From Phyllosticta citriasiana (lineage: Eukaryota > Ascomycota > Dothideomycetes > Botryosphaeriales > Phyllostictaceae): a DNA stretch of 64,000 nt. Below are positions 43,875-56,181 of the stretch, in pieces. The notes under the pieces are model-generated. The model saw only the letters and a program-made list of their open reading frames with translations. It was not told the origin of the DNA and did not search any database. Within the stretch, counting starts at the first letter, position 1, and each line of letters starts with the position of its first letter. The position numbers were made by a program, and so were the translations under genes. The DNA lies in contig JBBPHT010000011.1 of assembly GCA_038021145.1 (NCBI GenBank), positions 434,001 through 498,000 of the forward strand, in the 5' to 3' direction.

Positions 43875-45579
43875 CTACAATATTAACATGGCCACTCCCA
43901 ACGCGACGACCAGCCCCGCCAAGCCACCCTTGCCGGGAGGCGCCACGGCGGCCGCTGCGCCATGGATACCCAGCAACTCGTCCTGCGTGCCGAACGTGAC
44001 GTTTTGCAGGATGGTGTTGTTGTAACAGTTGCCACGGGCAATGTCGAGATTTGTCAGGTCATCTGGCACCTGGAAGAACATGTAGTTTTGCTGGTTCAAG
44101 TCTTTGAAGCCCGACGTGTCGTAGGGGAACTTGTCGTCATCCGTGGCAGAGGTGTTGCGCAGGAAAATGCACTGCACTTGGCCGGGGTACTGCTTGGCCA
44201 TCGCCGGGTAGTCTTTCATAATGTCCGAGTTCGAAGTGTCGGCGACGAGGATGAACTTCCGCTGCGGGAATGTCTGGAAGATTTTGTCGAGCAAAAACTT
44301 TCGAATTGACAGAGTGGCATCCACGTCGCTGAAATTGAGGGGTCGAGTGTCGAAAGAGCCGCCAGGGTAGGTCTTGTAGATGAAGTCCATGTAGTTGCGG
44401 GTGACCTGGATGATATCAGCACGTGTTAAGCCTAGGGCACACCATTTTTGAGAAATCAGGGCATTCGTACCTGTTCCGGAGTCGTAGTCAAGTAGTGGAA
44501 GTGCGTGTCTGGCAGGGAGCGCGACCAATTGGCATAAATGTCGGGCATGTTCAGCCACGGCGTAAAGGGGCGGGCAAAAGAATTGAGCAGTCCTTCCTTG
44601 GGTTGATAGATTTTGGTGACTCGGAGAATGTCGTCCACATCGGAAATGACCGTGAGACCAGTGGGAGGAACCAAGTAGGCCGTGGCATTTCCCAGTTCGC
44701 TGCCATTGGCATATACGTTTAGGCGTTGAATTTCTTGTGTTTCGTTGCCAGCGAGTAGACCGCCAGTGGTGTTTGCAATGGGTAGGAAAACATCAAAGTC
44801 ACCCTCTCCAGTCGTGTTGTAGGGCAAAGTCAAGTTCTGGTCTCCGCCAGGGGGAGTAACTGCACCACCTCCACCCGACTGTCCACTGGAGCCTGCGCTC
44901 GGTGCAGGCTCGAGATGCATCTGAACCGTCTCATTGCCCTGCTGAACGACGAATATCGAAGCAGTCAAGTTCCGCGCCTGGTCCTGCTCTGACGGAGACA
45001 AGTCTTGGATATCCGTCCCAATGAGAAAGACATTTGACAGGTCGTTGAGCTTGTCGGTGGTCGTGTTTGGCTGCTTGTAGACGTTGCCGTGGAACCTGAC
45101 GTTCCAGCCCCGGTCGGTCCAATTGCCATATGGTGGGATATTCAGCACTTGGGTCGGGAGAGCAGCGAGTTGGTCGTCGCTAAGGCCGAGCGAAGTCTGA
45201 ACGGCGGATCCAGAGGGAAAATCTTGAAAAAAGTTGGCGACACCTGCGCAGAGGTTCTGGTCAGCACGAACAAAGCAATGGGTCAAAGCAGTCGCATACC
45301 GTCGGCGACATAGCTGGGAATGTTTGAGCCCAGCTCGGTCAAGTACGACTTGACGTCGCTCTTCACATCGTCGATGATGTTGCGGCGGTGCAGCGTCTTG
45401 GTAGGGTCGTTCAAGGCGGGCGAAGGAGTGATTGCCGGGTCGGGGGCAGCAAGGGGAGCTTGATGCTGCGGTCGAGTGCCATGGGGTGGTAGGGCAGGAT
45501 GGTTGGTGGGTTCTGGAACGGCTGCAGCGAGTGCGTACGCGTCCAGGAGGGCGACGAGCAGGGTTGCCTTTTGGAGCAT
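43875..45579 (-). CDS. Secreted APP1-domain (phosphatidate phosphatase-like) protein
   Basis: Exons are 45579-45300, 45243-44471 and 44405-43875, giving 527 residues. The introns (56 and 65 nt) keep frame and rejoin VADGVANFF and TTTPEQVTRNYMDF. The domain is recognised by LTVISDVDDILRVTKIYQPKEGLLNSFARPF, read in overlapping parts, then SLPDTHFHYLTTTPEQ and QRKFILVADTSNSD. App1 of yeast is a Mg2+-dependent phosphatidate phosphatase of the HAD type with a DxDxT motif; here the motif is Asp295-Val-Asp-Asp-Ile299, so the Thr is replaced by Ile. The N-terminus is a signal peptide (about residues 1-20, AYALAAA before the mature start) and many Asn-x-Ser/Thr sites follow. The C-terminus is hydrophobic (GGLAGLVVALGVAMLIL), possibly a GPI-anchor signal. 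A cell-surface lipid or phosphate enzyme is plausible; activity is unproven. Confidence 0.88.
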
Positions 45580-45710
45580 GGTGTTGTCGATTGATCGGCC
45601 AGAAGTGGGGAAGCAGTCGCCAGAGGACGACAGTCGGGTGGTAGAGGGCGCAGAGGAGTTGAGGATTGAAGAACAAGGCTGGGGCTGCTGGGGAAGAGCC
45701 GTCTAGGTAG

Positions 45711-45741
<31 letters not shown>

Positions 45742-45764
45742 CGACGGTGACGGTGACGGTGACT
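45711..45764. repeat. GTGAGG/GTGACG hexanucleotide repeat
   Basis: Nine hexamers: five GTGAGG, one GCGACG, then GTGACG-type units. It lies about 130 bases upstream of the APP1 start. Confidence 0.9.
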
Positions 45765-45890
45765 GGAGCCGGGAAGGATGTGCCGCCCCGCCGTCCGTGG
45801 CTTGATGTGTGTGACATGGACCGCCGGGCAGTGACATCACCGCGTCCACTCCATTGTGTTCCTCCAGCGCCGGAGCCGCTGTGAGGTGAT

Positions 45891-45962
45891 GTGCAGATGT
45901 GCAGATGTGCAGATGTGCAGATGTGCTGATGTGCTGATGTGCTCATGTGCTCATGTGCTGAT
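45891..45962. repeat. Nine-unit 8-mer tandem repeat
   Basis: Period-8 array of GTGCAGAT (four), GTGCTGAT (two), GTGCTCAT (two) and GTGCTGAT (one). Variants occur in blocks, as expected from stepwise duplication. Confidence 0.92.
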
Positions 45963-46380
45963 CTGCTGTCCACCGGACGCAGCCTACATCAATGAATGTA
46001 CCTTACCTACCTTACCTACCTACCTGCCTACCTACATACCCACCCACCCAGGTCGACTTGTTGAACCGTGTTCCTGTATTCTGAGACCGTGGCTCCCGCA
46101 GGAAAAACTCTCTCTACCTACAAAAAACTTGGCAGTCCAGACCCCACTTACCTACCTTACCTTACCTTACTTTACCTTACCTTACCTTACCTACCCGAGT
46201 CCCCCCCCAGTTGCTGGTCTAATACATGCGAGGCCAGGCATTCACCCGCCGAGCCTGTGAGGTCAACACTTCCACTTTTGCATGCTCACTTCTCTTTCCA
46301 CTCTGATGTCGACGTCAATCTATCGCATGTACTGTACATCTATGCTGACCACCGTCGTCAACGCCAATTGAACAATCCAT

Positions 46381-49300
46381 CTACGCCTTAAATTCCGGCA
46401 CGCTCTTGGCTTTCTTGAGTACCCGGTGTCGCGCAAGCAGCTGCGAAATCATAAAGTGGCTGACGTCCTCATCGGCGTAGTAAGACAGATGACTGGCAAT
46501 GCTGGCCAATAGCGAAATGTCAAACGCTCCCCTGCTGCCTGTTAGCCCGTCGACGCTCCAGACCTCGCCTTACTGGAAATGCACTTACTCTTGGATGCTG
46601 TAGTCGACGCGTCCATTGCTGTTCAGAGCCCGCACCTTGGCCTCCTCTCGTCTGAGCTTGCGGCTTCTCTCCTCGAGCTCTTGCCACTCTGCGTTTTCGC
46701 CGACCTCTCGCTTGTCCGCCTCGCTGACTTGGCTCGCCCGTCTCTTTTGGAACCCAGAGTAAAGCGTCTCGATTTCCGAGTCGATCAGCGTTGGTGGGTG
46801 CTGGCCCTCGTCGCTCGACTCTGTCCTCGCTGCGTCATTCTGCTGCGCAAGCTTGCGCTTTCTCTCCTCGTTGGCGCTCTCTGGATCCGCCGTCGTTGGA
46901 GAGGCAGCAGACGAAATGACGCCCCCCGAGATGTTGGTTCCAGCACCGGCTGACAGAGGAACGCGCGACTGTGCCCCGCTGCTCCCCTGCTTTGAACCAT
47001 CATCCGCCGTGATGCCGAGACTGCGGTTCAGCAGGCTGCTGGCAATTCCAGAGCTCAGGCTGGTCCAGAGACCCGACACGCTTTGACCGACGCGCGCACC
47101 GATACCCTGGAGACCTTGGCCCACGGGCGCTCCAAAAATCCCCCTTTTGGTGTACGGTAGAGGCTGCGGCTTAAGAATCGACATGGCTGGAGAGATCAAT
47201 GGCTCGAGCCGGTAGCTAATTGGATCTGTGGGATGGAAAATGTTGAACAGGCTCTGGCATTTTGGCGACGATGTGGTAATTTCAAAGTGATTTTGCTGCG
47301 ACATGGTGGCTCCGCTCATGGACGATTCACCCATGAACGGGTCGTTGGTGCTTCCCAAGGGACTCTCCCCTTGGAATCCGTGCCGCATTCCGCGCGCGGC
47401 GATCCTCTTTCCACGCAGCATCTGGAAAAGTCCAATGGGCGACCCGAGCGCATAAAAGTCCTCGACTTCAAAGTCCAACTTCAGCCCTTGCTCTTCGTTG
47501 CGCCGCGAGTGGTGCCGCTGGCGTTCTCCATGTGGTGCCCTTTCCTCTTTTTGGCGGCAGAGAATGTCAAACATGATGGCAGATCCCAGCGAGTGTCCGA
47601 CTAGGCTGACTCGACCCTTAAAGTTGGGATTCCGTCCCTTGAAGAGCTTGTAGATCCTGTTGCATTCCTGGACAACAATGCGGGAGATGTGGCCCTTGTA
47701 CGCCGGACTCTGGTACAAGAGTATGTCCAACGCCAGGTCGCTGATCAGGTTTCGCACCGCCGGCACTCCCTCCACAGTGATGTTTTCGAGGCTGGGATAC
47801 TCTTCGTCTTCTGCCGAATACGCATCACCGAGATCGAACTCCTTGCGATTGTGCTTCAGGCTCTGCCGGGGAAAGTCCAGTAGATGGCGCCAAACAATTG
47901 GCAGCGCCTGCACGCGACAGTTCTTGGTTTGCTTGTCGACTTCCCCATTCAGTGCTTGAAGGTCGGCCGAGCTGGAGTAGACCGACTTCATCGTCTTGCG
48001 CATTGTGTTGACATCGTGTACAAAGTTGACAGATTCAACCCTCATGCCCAGCCGCTGGCCTATCCCGTGCGTGACTAGAAGCAAGTGCTCAATCTCTCTG
48101 TCTTGTTCGTCGCCCTCTTGCTCCTTGTAGTCTTCGCGGATTTCCCTTTCTGCTCGCTTACGTACCTCCTCTTCCTCTTTGGACGGGTCCTCATTTTGCG
48201 CCGAAGATATAAGATTCGAGACGTGGCGTTCCAACGATTCTTGTCGACTTTCGACGGGTGCCTCGCCTTCAGCATCGCTTTGGTCGCCAGATGAGGGTTC
48301 GCTTTCCTGCTCGTTTTGCTTTGGAGCACCACTGGTCTTCGTTTCCGTCTCGATTTCCTTGCCATCCCTGCTCTTCTTCTTCGCCCTTTCTTTTTCTGCT
48401 TTCAAGTCTATAAATCCGCGGATCAACTTTACCCCAGCAAAATGGCCACCGCCGGCAAATCGTTGATACATGGTGCTGCTCATGCGTGAAAGGAAATCAT
48501 CCGTCAATAGCCAAGCAGTTGTAGAATCTTGGTAGGTAACGACTGAATTCATATGGGCTCCGAAGAGTCGGTGCGTCTTTGGCTGTTCTTGCACCGGTAG
48601 GTTGTCTTCCCAGTCTTGGTCTTTCCCTGTGTTCTCCATTTCTTTATCCAGACTTGCGGAGGCTTTTGGAGAGTGCATGGAAGCGGATCTCGATACTCCT
48701 GAAGCCTTTGACTTGTTCGGGTCTTCTCCCGGTTGCATGGAAGTCGGCCGGGACTTGGGTTGAGATGCAGAACGAGACCGTTCCACGAAACGCCATGGCT
48801 TGATTTTGATGTATCCTTCCTCGAGCTGCGTGGCGAGATTCTCATCGCAGGGACGAAGCACGGTGGCGCCCTCTACATACCGTCAGGAAAACTCGAGACA
48901 TTTTGGGTGATGCTTACCTTGGTAGAACCATGTGCCCCTTCGAACTTCGTAGATGGGCCCTAGCCAGTATGCAGGGGAAAGCTCCCTGTCTTCGACATCG
49001 ACATCGAACAAAAAGTCCTCGTTCACAGGAACCTTTGCCTTGAGCACGCCGTTGGGTTCGGTCTTTTCCCACCGTACATGCCTTTCCTTTATTTGCCATT
49101 GCCTCGGCTCCCCCTTTGCGGATTCTTCAGGGTCGCTAGTCTGGGGCTGCTGTTTTTGTCGCGCGGCGGCGTCTGCTTCGTCACAGAGCTTCTGGAAAGT
49201 GGCTTCGATGGCACGCGAATCTCCTGGAGAGAAAGGACTCCATTTTTTGGGCTGCTGTGGTTTTTCAGGCTTCGAGAATGCTTCGTACGGGAGTGCTTTG

Positions 49301-49901
49301 CGTTTCGGGACCTTGATGTTGCATAGCGCCTTAGTGTCTTGATACCGTTTCGATAGGCTAATGGCTTACATCGACGGCATGGAACCACTGGACCGTAGGC
49401 AGCGGGCAGTCTTTAGGATACTTGGAAAGACTCAATCTATGCCTGTTGCTGACCGTGTGGTCTGCACCCCGCTGTTGTACCAGACTGATCTCTGGTGGAG
49501 TGTCGCCTCCCTCGGGAGCTGGCTTCGTCTTGGGAGTCTGGTTGCGGGACCCCCATGGCGAAATGGCGTTTATTCCAGCGGAAAGATACGACGACGACGA
49601 TTTTGCGTCCGGCGCAGTCATGTTCCGGCCGGGCTGGCCCTTACGGGCCTGGAGCTTTGTTGACCACCACGATTGCGGATGCTTAGCAAGGTTGTCCACG
49701 GACAGGCCAGGGACGCCGTGACGCAGGAAATGATTGAGCGAGGCAGGGATGCGGGCCAACGTGAATGCTGTATAGGAGATAGGATAGGGTCGTTGTCAGG
49801 TTTTGAAACGAGAGAGAAACCAGAGGACAAGTATTGAGGCGGAGATGAGGCCAAAGAATGGCGAGTTGAGGGAGCATGGGACGAGGGACGGAGCGTTTCA
49901 T
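46381..49901 (-). CDS. DDHD-domain phospholipase (PLA1-type)
   Basis: Exons are 49901-49829 (uncertain), 49767-49370, 49311-48918, 48872-46589 and 46531-46381, about 1099 residues. The lipase nucleophile elbow is GHSLGS with Ser716. The DDHD domain follows, with DFEVEDFYALGSPIGLFQ and NIFHPTDPISYRLEPL. Upstream motifs typical of fungal members are WFHAVDVPKRK, YWLGPIYEVRRGTWFYQ and LRPCDENLATQLEEGY, each restored by splicing. The end reads EGAFDISLLASIASHLSYYADEDVSHF. DDHD enzymes are intracellular phospholipases A1 acting on phosphatidic acid and related lipids; the yeast relative YOR022C is mitochondrial. The conserved frame opens at 49767 without an ATG, so the first exon (MKRSVPRPMLPQ) and its weak GTCCTC donor are provisional. 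An internal Ser/Glu/Lys-rich region (about 420-540) is probably disordered. Confidence 0.9.
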
Positions 49902-52900
49902 GACGTTGACACCGTAGGGCTGACTGCGTGCACTGCAACATGAAGCCCGCACTCGCGCCGCACCGTACCGAGGCGAGAGGCCGAGCTCGCTCGCTACCTG
50001 GTTGCAACTCGCCCTGCCTGACCTGAGGTACCGCACGTCGGCTGCGCTTCCACTTCCAACCTCCTTCACCTCTCTTCATCTCCACCGTCAGGACGCCCTG
50101 CTCCACAACCGTCTCACACCTCCTCGGCACGAACCGACCCGCATGCCAACCGAAAGCAGTCGGAGTAAGCTTCTTTGTTGGCACCCGGGCCGTGCAGCCA
50201 ACCTCGTACCGGCAACACATCGTGAACATCGACTTTCAATACTACGGAGATCCAATTTCGCTTTCTCTCTCACTTCTACCGCGCGCTTTGATTCGCCGTC
50301 TGTGCTACCCTTTTTATTGTTCTTCCGGAACATTGCCAAGTCCGGGTCTCGCAGACAGCAAGCACTGTTACTATCGCCGCCGCGTTTCTTTCGGTTCGGC
50401 AGATGCATTCCTCATAGCCGATAACGTGAGACCCGCAATTCTCCATGGCCATGTTGCAACCACCTCCGGATGACTTCTGTGAAGATAGCCGGCCAAGTCC
50501 TTGTGGTGCCCCCACTTGTATATTGCGTCGTTCGTCGCAATCGTATTGTTGGGGGGAAATCACTTCCTCTTTGCGATTCGAGAAGGAGATACGGCCCAAA
50601 GTTGCCCTACTGGGCAGGTGGCCTTAAACATGCGTGACCGTTCATGGCATCTCGAAGCGGCCTACGGTATCCATTTCGGAGCACCTCCCAATGGAGGCCA
50701 CCAAATACGGCAATTTCAAGCGCATGCCCAACGGCTGTCACTTGCTGACCACGATCAAAGCAGGTGAAGAAGCAATGCTCGAGCTCATCCACAGTGTGAT
50801 GATTTGTCCCCCGAGGCTTTCAATCCTACCGATATCTTCAACCATGAACTTCAGCAACCCTTTGTCGTCGCAATCATGACAACATACCCGTGAACGTTGA
50901 CCTAGTTTAAATCCAGCACCTTGTACCGTCATTCAGGAGCAAATGGACAGGCTCTGGGCTCTTGTCTTTGAAATGCTGCACAAGCGAGCCAAAAAGCTTT
51001 TCCCGTCTGCAGCCTTTCATTGCAGTCCAGTCGAGTCAGGAGCACGACTTGCGAATGATTGAAGGTTCAATTAGCGTTGGGGCGGTCAGTCTGAATTCAG
51101 CACACTACGATGCATGACATGCAGAGACCAAGGCCGATGCTGTCAGTCCACTATCTGCACTGATGACAAGAAGGCGAAGAATTTGGCAATTTCACAGGAA
51201 TCTCTCATCCAGGAGCAAATCTGGTTCGGATCTCCGGCTCATAACGCAAGGTGCCTTGGTCTGGACGAGGGGCTAAAGACGTTTCGATTCTACTGGTCAG
51301 GTACCATTCGTCAAACCACGTGAGCCGCGGAACTTGGGCTAGTTGTGCAGCAAAGGGCCTTCCGGATTCTTAGCGATTCGCTCATGCTCGTTAAACGCGC
51401 CAGCAAGAAATATGCTCACCTAGGCATTGCGCCACCATCGAGGAGTGACCTTATCCACACTCTCTGTGTCTCAACTATAGGAACGCTTATGTCGAGCTCA
51501 ACTAATGGGACCGTCAGCATGTACCAGAATTCACCAACAGAGACACAACATTCCCAGTCTTGCATCCAATGGACCATAGAGCACCAAATCTGGATTCGAT
51601 ATCGAATTGGCGCATCGGTTCTTTCTAGATGTCGCGACTACATTACAGTCCGCTTCCCTCAGCTTGCGGAGCAGGGTACTTGATTTGTCTGCCGAGTAAG
51701 CGTCTTTTGCCCTGAGACAAGGGTCTTCAAACGGACATGCGAAAGCGAGTCGTCATTTCACGGCGGAGCAGACCTTGAACTTGGCGCCATACTTCTGCCC
51801 AATCGATGATAGGCCTCCTGTACCGAGCAACCGCTCAAACCAAACGGCTACAATAAGGTTGCGCTCAAGCTTCCGCATGAGAAAGCAGCTCGGCCGACAT
51901 CTCGCGTGCAGATCTGAAAAATTCGAAACGATGTCATTTCAGTCACCAGCTGGAGTAATCACTGATGCTCTGCAGCACTTCGTTGCGGAAACATTGCTTG
52001 GAAATGTGAAGAGAAGAAGAAAGAGGGCAAAGCGTAGAAATCAATCCACGGCAGATCCCGCACAACTGTCGGCAGATACGGTGTCTGGCAGTAGTGGCCT
52101 GCAGGACCAGTGGCAGGATTCCCATCCATTTTGAAATCAAAGCTAACAAGATTTGCAGTGCCATGAAGGGGAGGCTCAATCTTGGAAAGATTCCACCAAT
52201 TGCATCAGACCCCCGACTCAAGCAGTTTGGGCTACGGTTTGAGCACGTTGCAAATGCGTCAGACTCGGTCCGCCAACGTCCGCTTCACGCTAGCCAGTTT
52301 CCTTGTCATGGGATCAATTGCATAGCCCTTTGCTCCCAATTATACGGACGTCACCTCGCCACCCAAGTTGGGTTGATTGAACACGAGTGACTTCTCCTCG
52401 CGGTCACCCTTTGAGCGGTGGCAGGTGAGGATCAAACGCGTGTACAGACATGCTAAGCTGACTCGCCAGCTTGGTGTTCAATGGGCCGGAAGGTCCAGGA
52501 GAAGCCTTGGTTGATGGATTTAGCTGCAAAGACCAGGATTCTTCCCCGCGTTGTGCTCAGCATTAGCTTTTACCCCACACCCATCCACCACACCCCAGTG
52601 GTTGGCCAACGTTGCCGGGCCCGCCCAAAACTTCAGTTCAGGATGGTGCTCTTCCACGTCTAGCTGGTAGAAAACAAGAGCGCGCCAAACCGATCCTAAG
52701 CGATGCGGGTGGTGGGTAGAAAGCTCTTCTTCCGACATGTCGTGCGGGCGCACAAAATTGGCAAAGTGGGCCATCATAATGCGGGGAACAAGCTGAGGCG
52801 CCTCCCGCCAGAAGCTCCCCCTGTCTCCCGAGTCTGGGGTTTGACGTCTGTGGGGAATTCCGGGTACCCGCTGCATGGCACTGACATGTTTGAATGCGGG

Positions 52901-53734
52901 GGTGAAAACACCCAGTGATGCCTCAGCAAGGTCAGAGAAGTCTTCAATGCTTAGAAGAGGTGGTCACCAGTGGAGTACAATCTTCCAATTCAAACCGTAC
53001 GTTATGTCCTTCGTCGTTTTTCCAGCGCAGTCTGGTGTACAGCTGCTGGCAAGTGGTTCTAAAAGGGTCCTGCGGAGCTAGCTTAAACAGGGGTAGCTGC
53101 GCATGATCACTCAAGATGGTTATTCGGGTGGCTTGGGGCAAAGGACATGGCACATCCATGCCAACATCAACTCCACCTTAACTCCACTTCAAGTCAAGCC
53201 GCAGCAAGACTTTGCGAGAAACCACTTAGAAGTCGTCTTACGGGGCAAGCCTTGTCGACCTTGGCACTAACAAGTCGACAGGAACGTCACAAATCCGGGA
53301 AACGGCTTGCGGCAAGTCACTTCTCAGGGGTCCATCTCACCAGTAAAATTCCGCCAACCTCGAGAGCGCCGGCCACGCCCAGTTTCAACCCTGCATCTGG
53401 AGCGGGGGGACAGGGCTTATGCGGCGCTCAGAAGGACTTCCGGCTGGCCTGGCACAGTCTCCACGTAGCAGCAGAATCAGTAGGCGCTCCCCATGCTGTC
53501 CGGACCTCGACAAGACAACTTTTGGGCCCACAGGGTTGATACTGGCCCTTTGTCAGCCGCTGGCCGCTTCTTCCTTCGTGCCGAAGATCGGACGAGCGGG
53601 GTTGCTAGGGAAATAAATATGGCTCCGCACCTTGCATTTGTCTATGATCAAGGCTTGGGTCGAATTCTGTGAATTGCCCTCCTGTTTGAAACAAGTTTGA
53701 ACTTCACTCTCAGTTTGATTCAACAGAATTCACC
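49902..53734. other. Gene-empty 3.8 kb region
   Basis: The longest gap in the window, between two divergent genes. All six frames are broken by frequent stops, and the longest open pieces (for example 51345-51683, 51775-52134, and 52520-52876 on the minus strand) match no family I know. Composition looks more even and less GC-rich than the coding neighbours, and simple repeats are scarce. It could be regulatory sequence for alcohol oxidase, a decayed gene or element, or hold an undetected non-coding RNA. Confidence 0.5.
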
Positions 53735-56181
53735 ATGACGATCCCAGACGAGGTTGACATCATCGTCGTTGGCGGCGGCTCTTGCGGGTAAGATGGGCTG
53801 ATGGAGCAACTTTGACCTTCACTACTAACAACAATGGCAGGTGCGTGGTGGCTGGCCGGTTGGCCAACTTGGACCACAACCTCCAGGTGATGCTCATTGA
53901 GGGTGGTGAGAGCAACCTGAACAACCCCTGGTGAGTTTGACAGTGGGTATCAATAGAGATGGAGCTGATCTGGAAAAGGGTGTATCGACCTGGCATCTAC
54001 CCCCGGAACATGAAGCTTGACAGCAAGACTGCTTGCTTTTACGAATCTCGCCCTTCCGAATGGCTTGCTGGTCGCCGGGCCGTCGTCCCTGTTGCCCACG
54101 TTCTGGGAGGCGGCAGCTCCATCAACTTCATGATGTACACCCGTGCCTCGGCTTCGGACTACGATGACTTCCAGGCCAAGGGCTGGACCACCAAGGAGCT
54201 GATTCCTCTGATGAAGAAGCACGAGACCTACCAGCGTGCTAGTAAGCGTCGATCCATCTTAGGTAAATGCTCTTTACTGACGAAGCAGGTCAAAACCGGG
54301 ATATCCATGGATTCGAGGGTCCGATCAAGGTTTCGTTCGGCAACTACACCTACCCGATTATGCATGACTTTTTGCGCGCCGCCGAATCGCAGGGTATCCC
54401 GACTACCGACGACCTTCAAGACCTCGTCACGGGCCACGGTGCTGAGCACTGGCTGAAGTGGATCAACCGGTATGTGCTCTGGCAATTCTTAGGTTTCTGT
54501 GCTTACATGACCACAGTGACACTGGTCGCCGATCAGACTCGGCCCATGCCTACATTCACTCGACTCGGGCCCACCACTCTAACCTGCACCTTGTGTGCAA
54601 CACCAAGGCCGACAAGGTGGTCATCGAGGGCGACCAGGCCACTGGCGTGCTGACTGTCCCCACGAAACCCCTGTCCCCTGACCAGAAGCCCAAACTCTAC
54701 AAGGCTCGTCGGCAAATCGTTGTCAGCGGTGGCACTTTAAGCTCCCCGCTGATCCTCCAGCGCTCTGGAATCGGTAATGCCTACCATGTGCGTCGGGACC
54801 CTAGGGCGATTTTGTTAACAGGATGAAATAGGTGACCCCGAGAAGCTCCGCAAGGCTGGCGTCCGTCCCATCGTCAACCTCCCTGGTGTCGGTCTCAACT
54901 TCCAGGACCACTACCTGACGTTCGCACCTTACCGTGCGAAGCCCGACGTCGAGACTTTTGACGACTTTGTCCGCGGCGACCCGATCGTGCAGCAGAGGGT
55001 CATCGACCAATGGTAAGTCATTCTGGATCCTACATCAACACCAATGTCTGACGGTCAATCAGGAACCTCAACGGCACTGGGCCTATGGCAACCAATGGTA
55101 TTGACGCTGGTGTCAAGGTTCGACCTACTGAGCAGGAGCTGAAGTGGATGGACACTTGGCCATTCCCCGAATTCAGATCGGGATGGGAGAGCTACTTCAA
55201 GGACAAGCCCGACAAGCCCGTCATGCACTACTCGGTCATCAGCGGCTGTAAGGAGTTTTATCCCCTTCCAAATTCCCATCTAACAAGACAACAGGGTATG
55301 GCGACCACATGCTCATGCCCCCGGGCAAGTTCTTCACCATGTTCCACTTCTTGGAATACCCCTTCTCGCGTGGGTCGACGCACATTGTGTCACCCGATCC
55401 ATACGAGAGTCCCGACTTCGATGCGGGCTTCATGAACGACCGGCGCGACATGGCGCCCATGGTATGGGGCTACATCAAGTCGCGTGAGACTGCCCGGCGC
55501 ATGGACTCGTACGCGGGCGAGGTGCAGAGCATGCACCCATTCTTCCCGTATGACAGCCCGGCGTCGGCCAAGGATATGGACCTGGCGACGACCAACGCGT
55601 ACGCGGGGCCCAACCACCTGTCGAGCAACATCACGCACGGCAGCTGGAGCCGCAAGCTCGAGATGCCGGCCAAGGCGGCGCCCGACTCGCACCTCAACGC
55701 CAACAAGGCCCACGTCCGCGGCGACCTGCCGTACAACAAGGACGACTTGCTTGCCGTCGAGGAGTGGGTCAAGCGCCATGTCGAGAGCACCTGGCATTCG
55801 CTTGGTACTTGTTCTATGGGCCCGCGGGGCGGCAACAGCATCATCAAGCATGGTGTTGTTGACGAGCGTCTCAACGTTCATGGCGTCAAGAACCTCAAGG
55901 TCGCTGACCTGTCCATCTGCCCGGACAACGTTGGCTGCAACACGTGAGTTCCCCCTTTCCATCATCCCACATGTCCTGTTAGCACCACCGCGTGGCTCCC
56001 TGTGTGCACAGAGGCAAACCGACCAACTAACGCCGCCATCAGTTACTCGACCGCCCTTCTCATCGGCGAGAAGTGTGCCGTCCTCACCGGCGAGGACCTC
56101 GGCTACACGGGCTCCGCTCTCGACATGAAGGTGCCCAACTATCACGCCGTGAACGAGGTCGCGCACCTGTCGCGCTTGTAA
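53735..56181 (+). CDS. AOX1: Alcohol oxidase (GMC oxidoreductase), peroxisomal
   Basis: Nine exons: 53735-53787, 53841-53930, 53979-54241, 54289-54469, 54517-54773, 54832-55012, 55063-55247, 55295-55943 and 56043-56181. These total 1998 nt and 665 residues, the usual size of yeast and fungal methanol/alcohol oxidases. The FAD-binding motif IIVVGGGSCG is split by intron 1. HVLGGGSSINFMMYTRAS is the GMC signature 1, and VSGGTLSSPLILQRSGIG signature 2. The C-terminal active-site region has WHSLGTCSMGPRGGNS with its catalytic His, and VADLSICPDNVGCNTYSTALLIGEK. The enzyme oxidises short primary alcohols to aldehydes and makes H2O2. The last three residues, SRL, form a PTS1 peroxisomal signal. Eight introns of 47-99 nt have standard sites and every phase closes. 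Confidence 0.95.

Larger units (their letters stand above)
45580..46380. other. Intergenic between the APP1 and DDHD genes
   Basis: Contains a GTGAGG hexamer array and an 8-mer array, listed separately, and repeated TACCTTACC-type tracts at about 46001-46032 and 46148-46195. No gene found. Confidence 0.65.

Noticed and set aside
45711..45764. GTGAGG array considered as internal telomere-like repeat
   Set aside because: The common fungal telomere unit is TTAGGG. This hexamer differs and degenerates into GTGACG units, and conserved housekeeping genes flank it.
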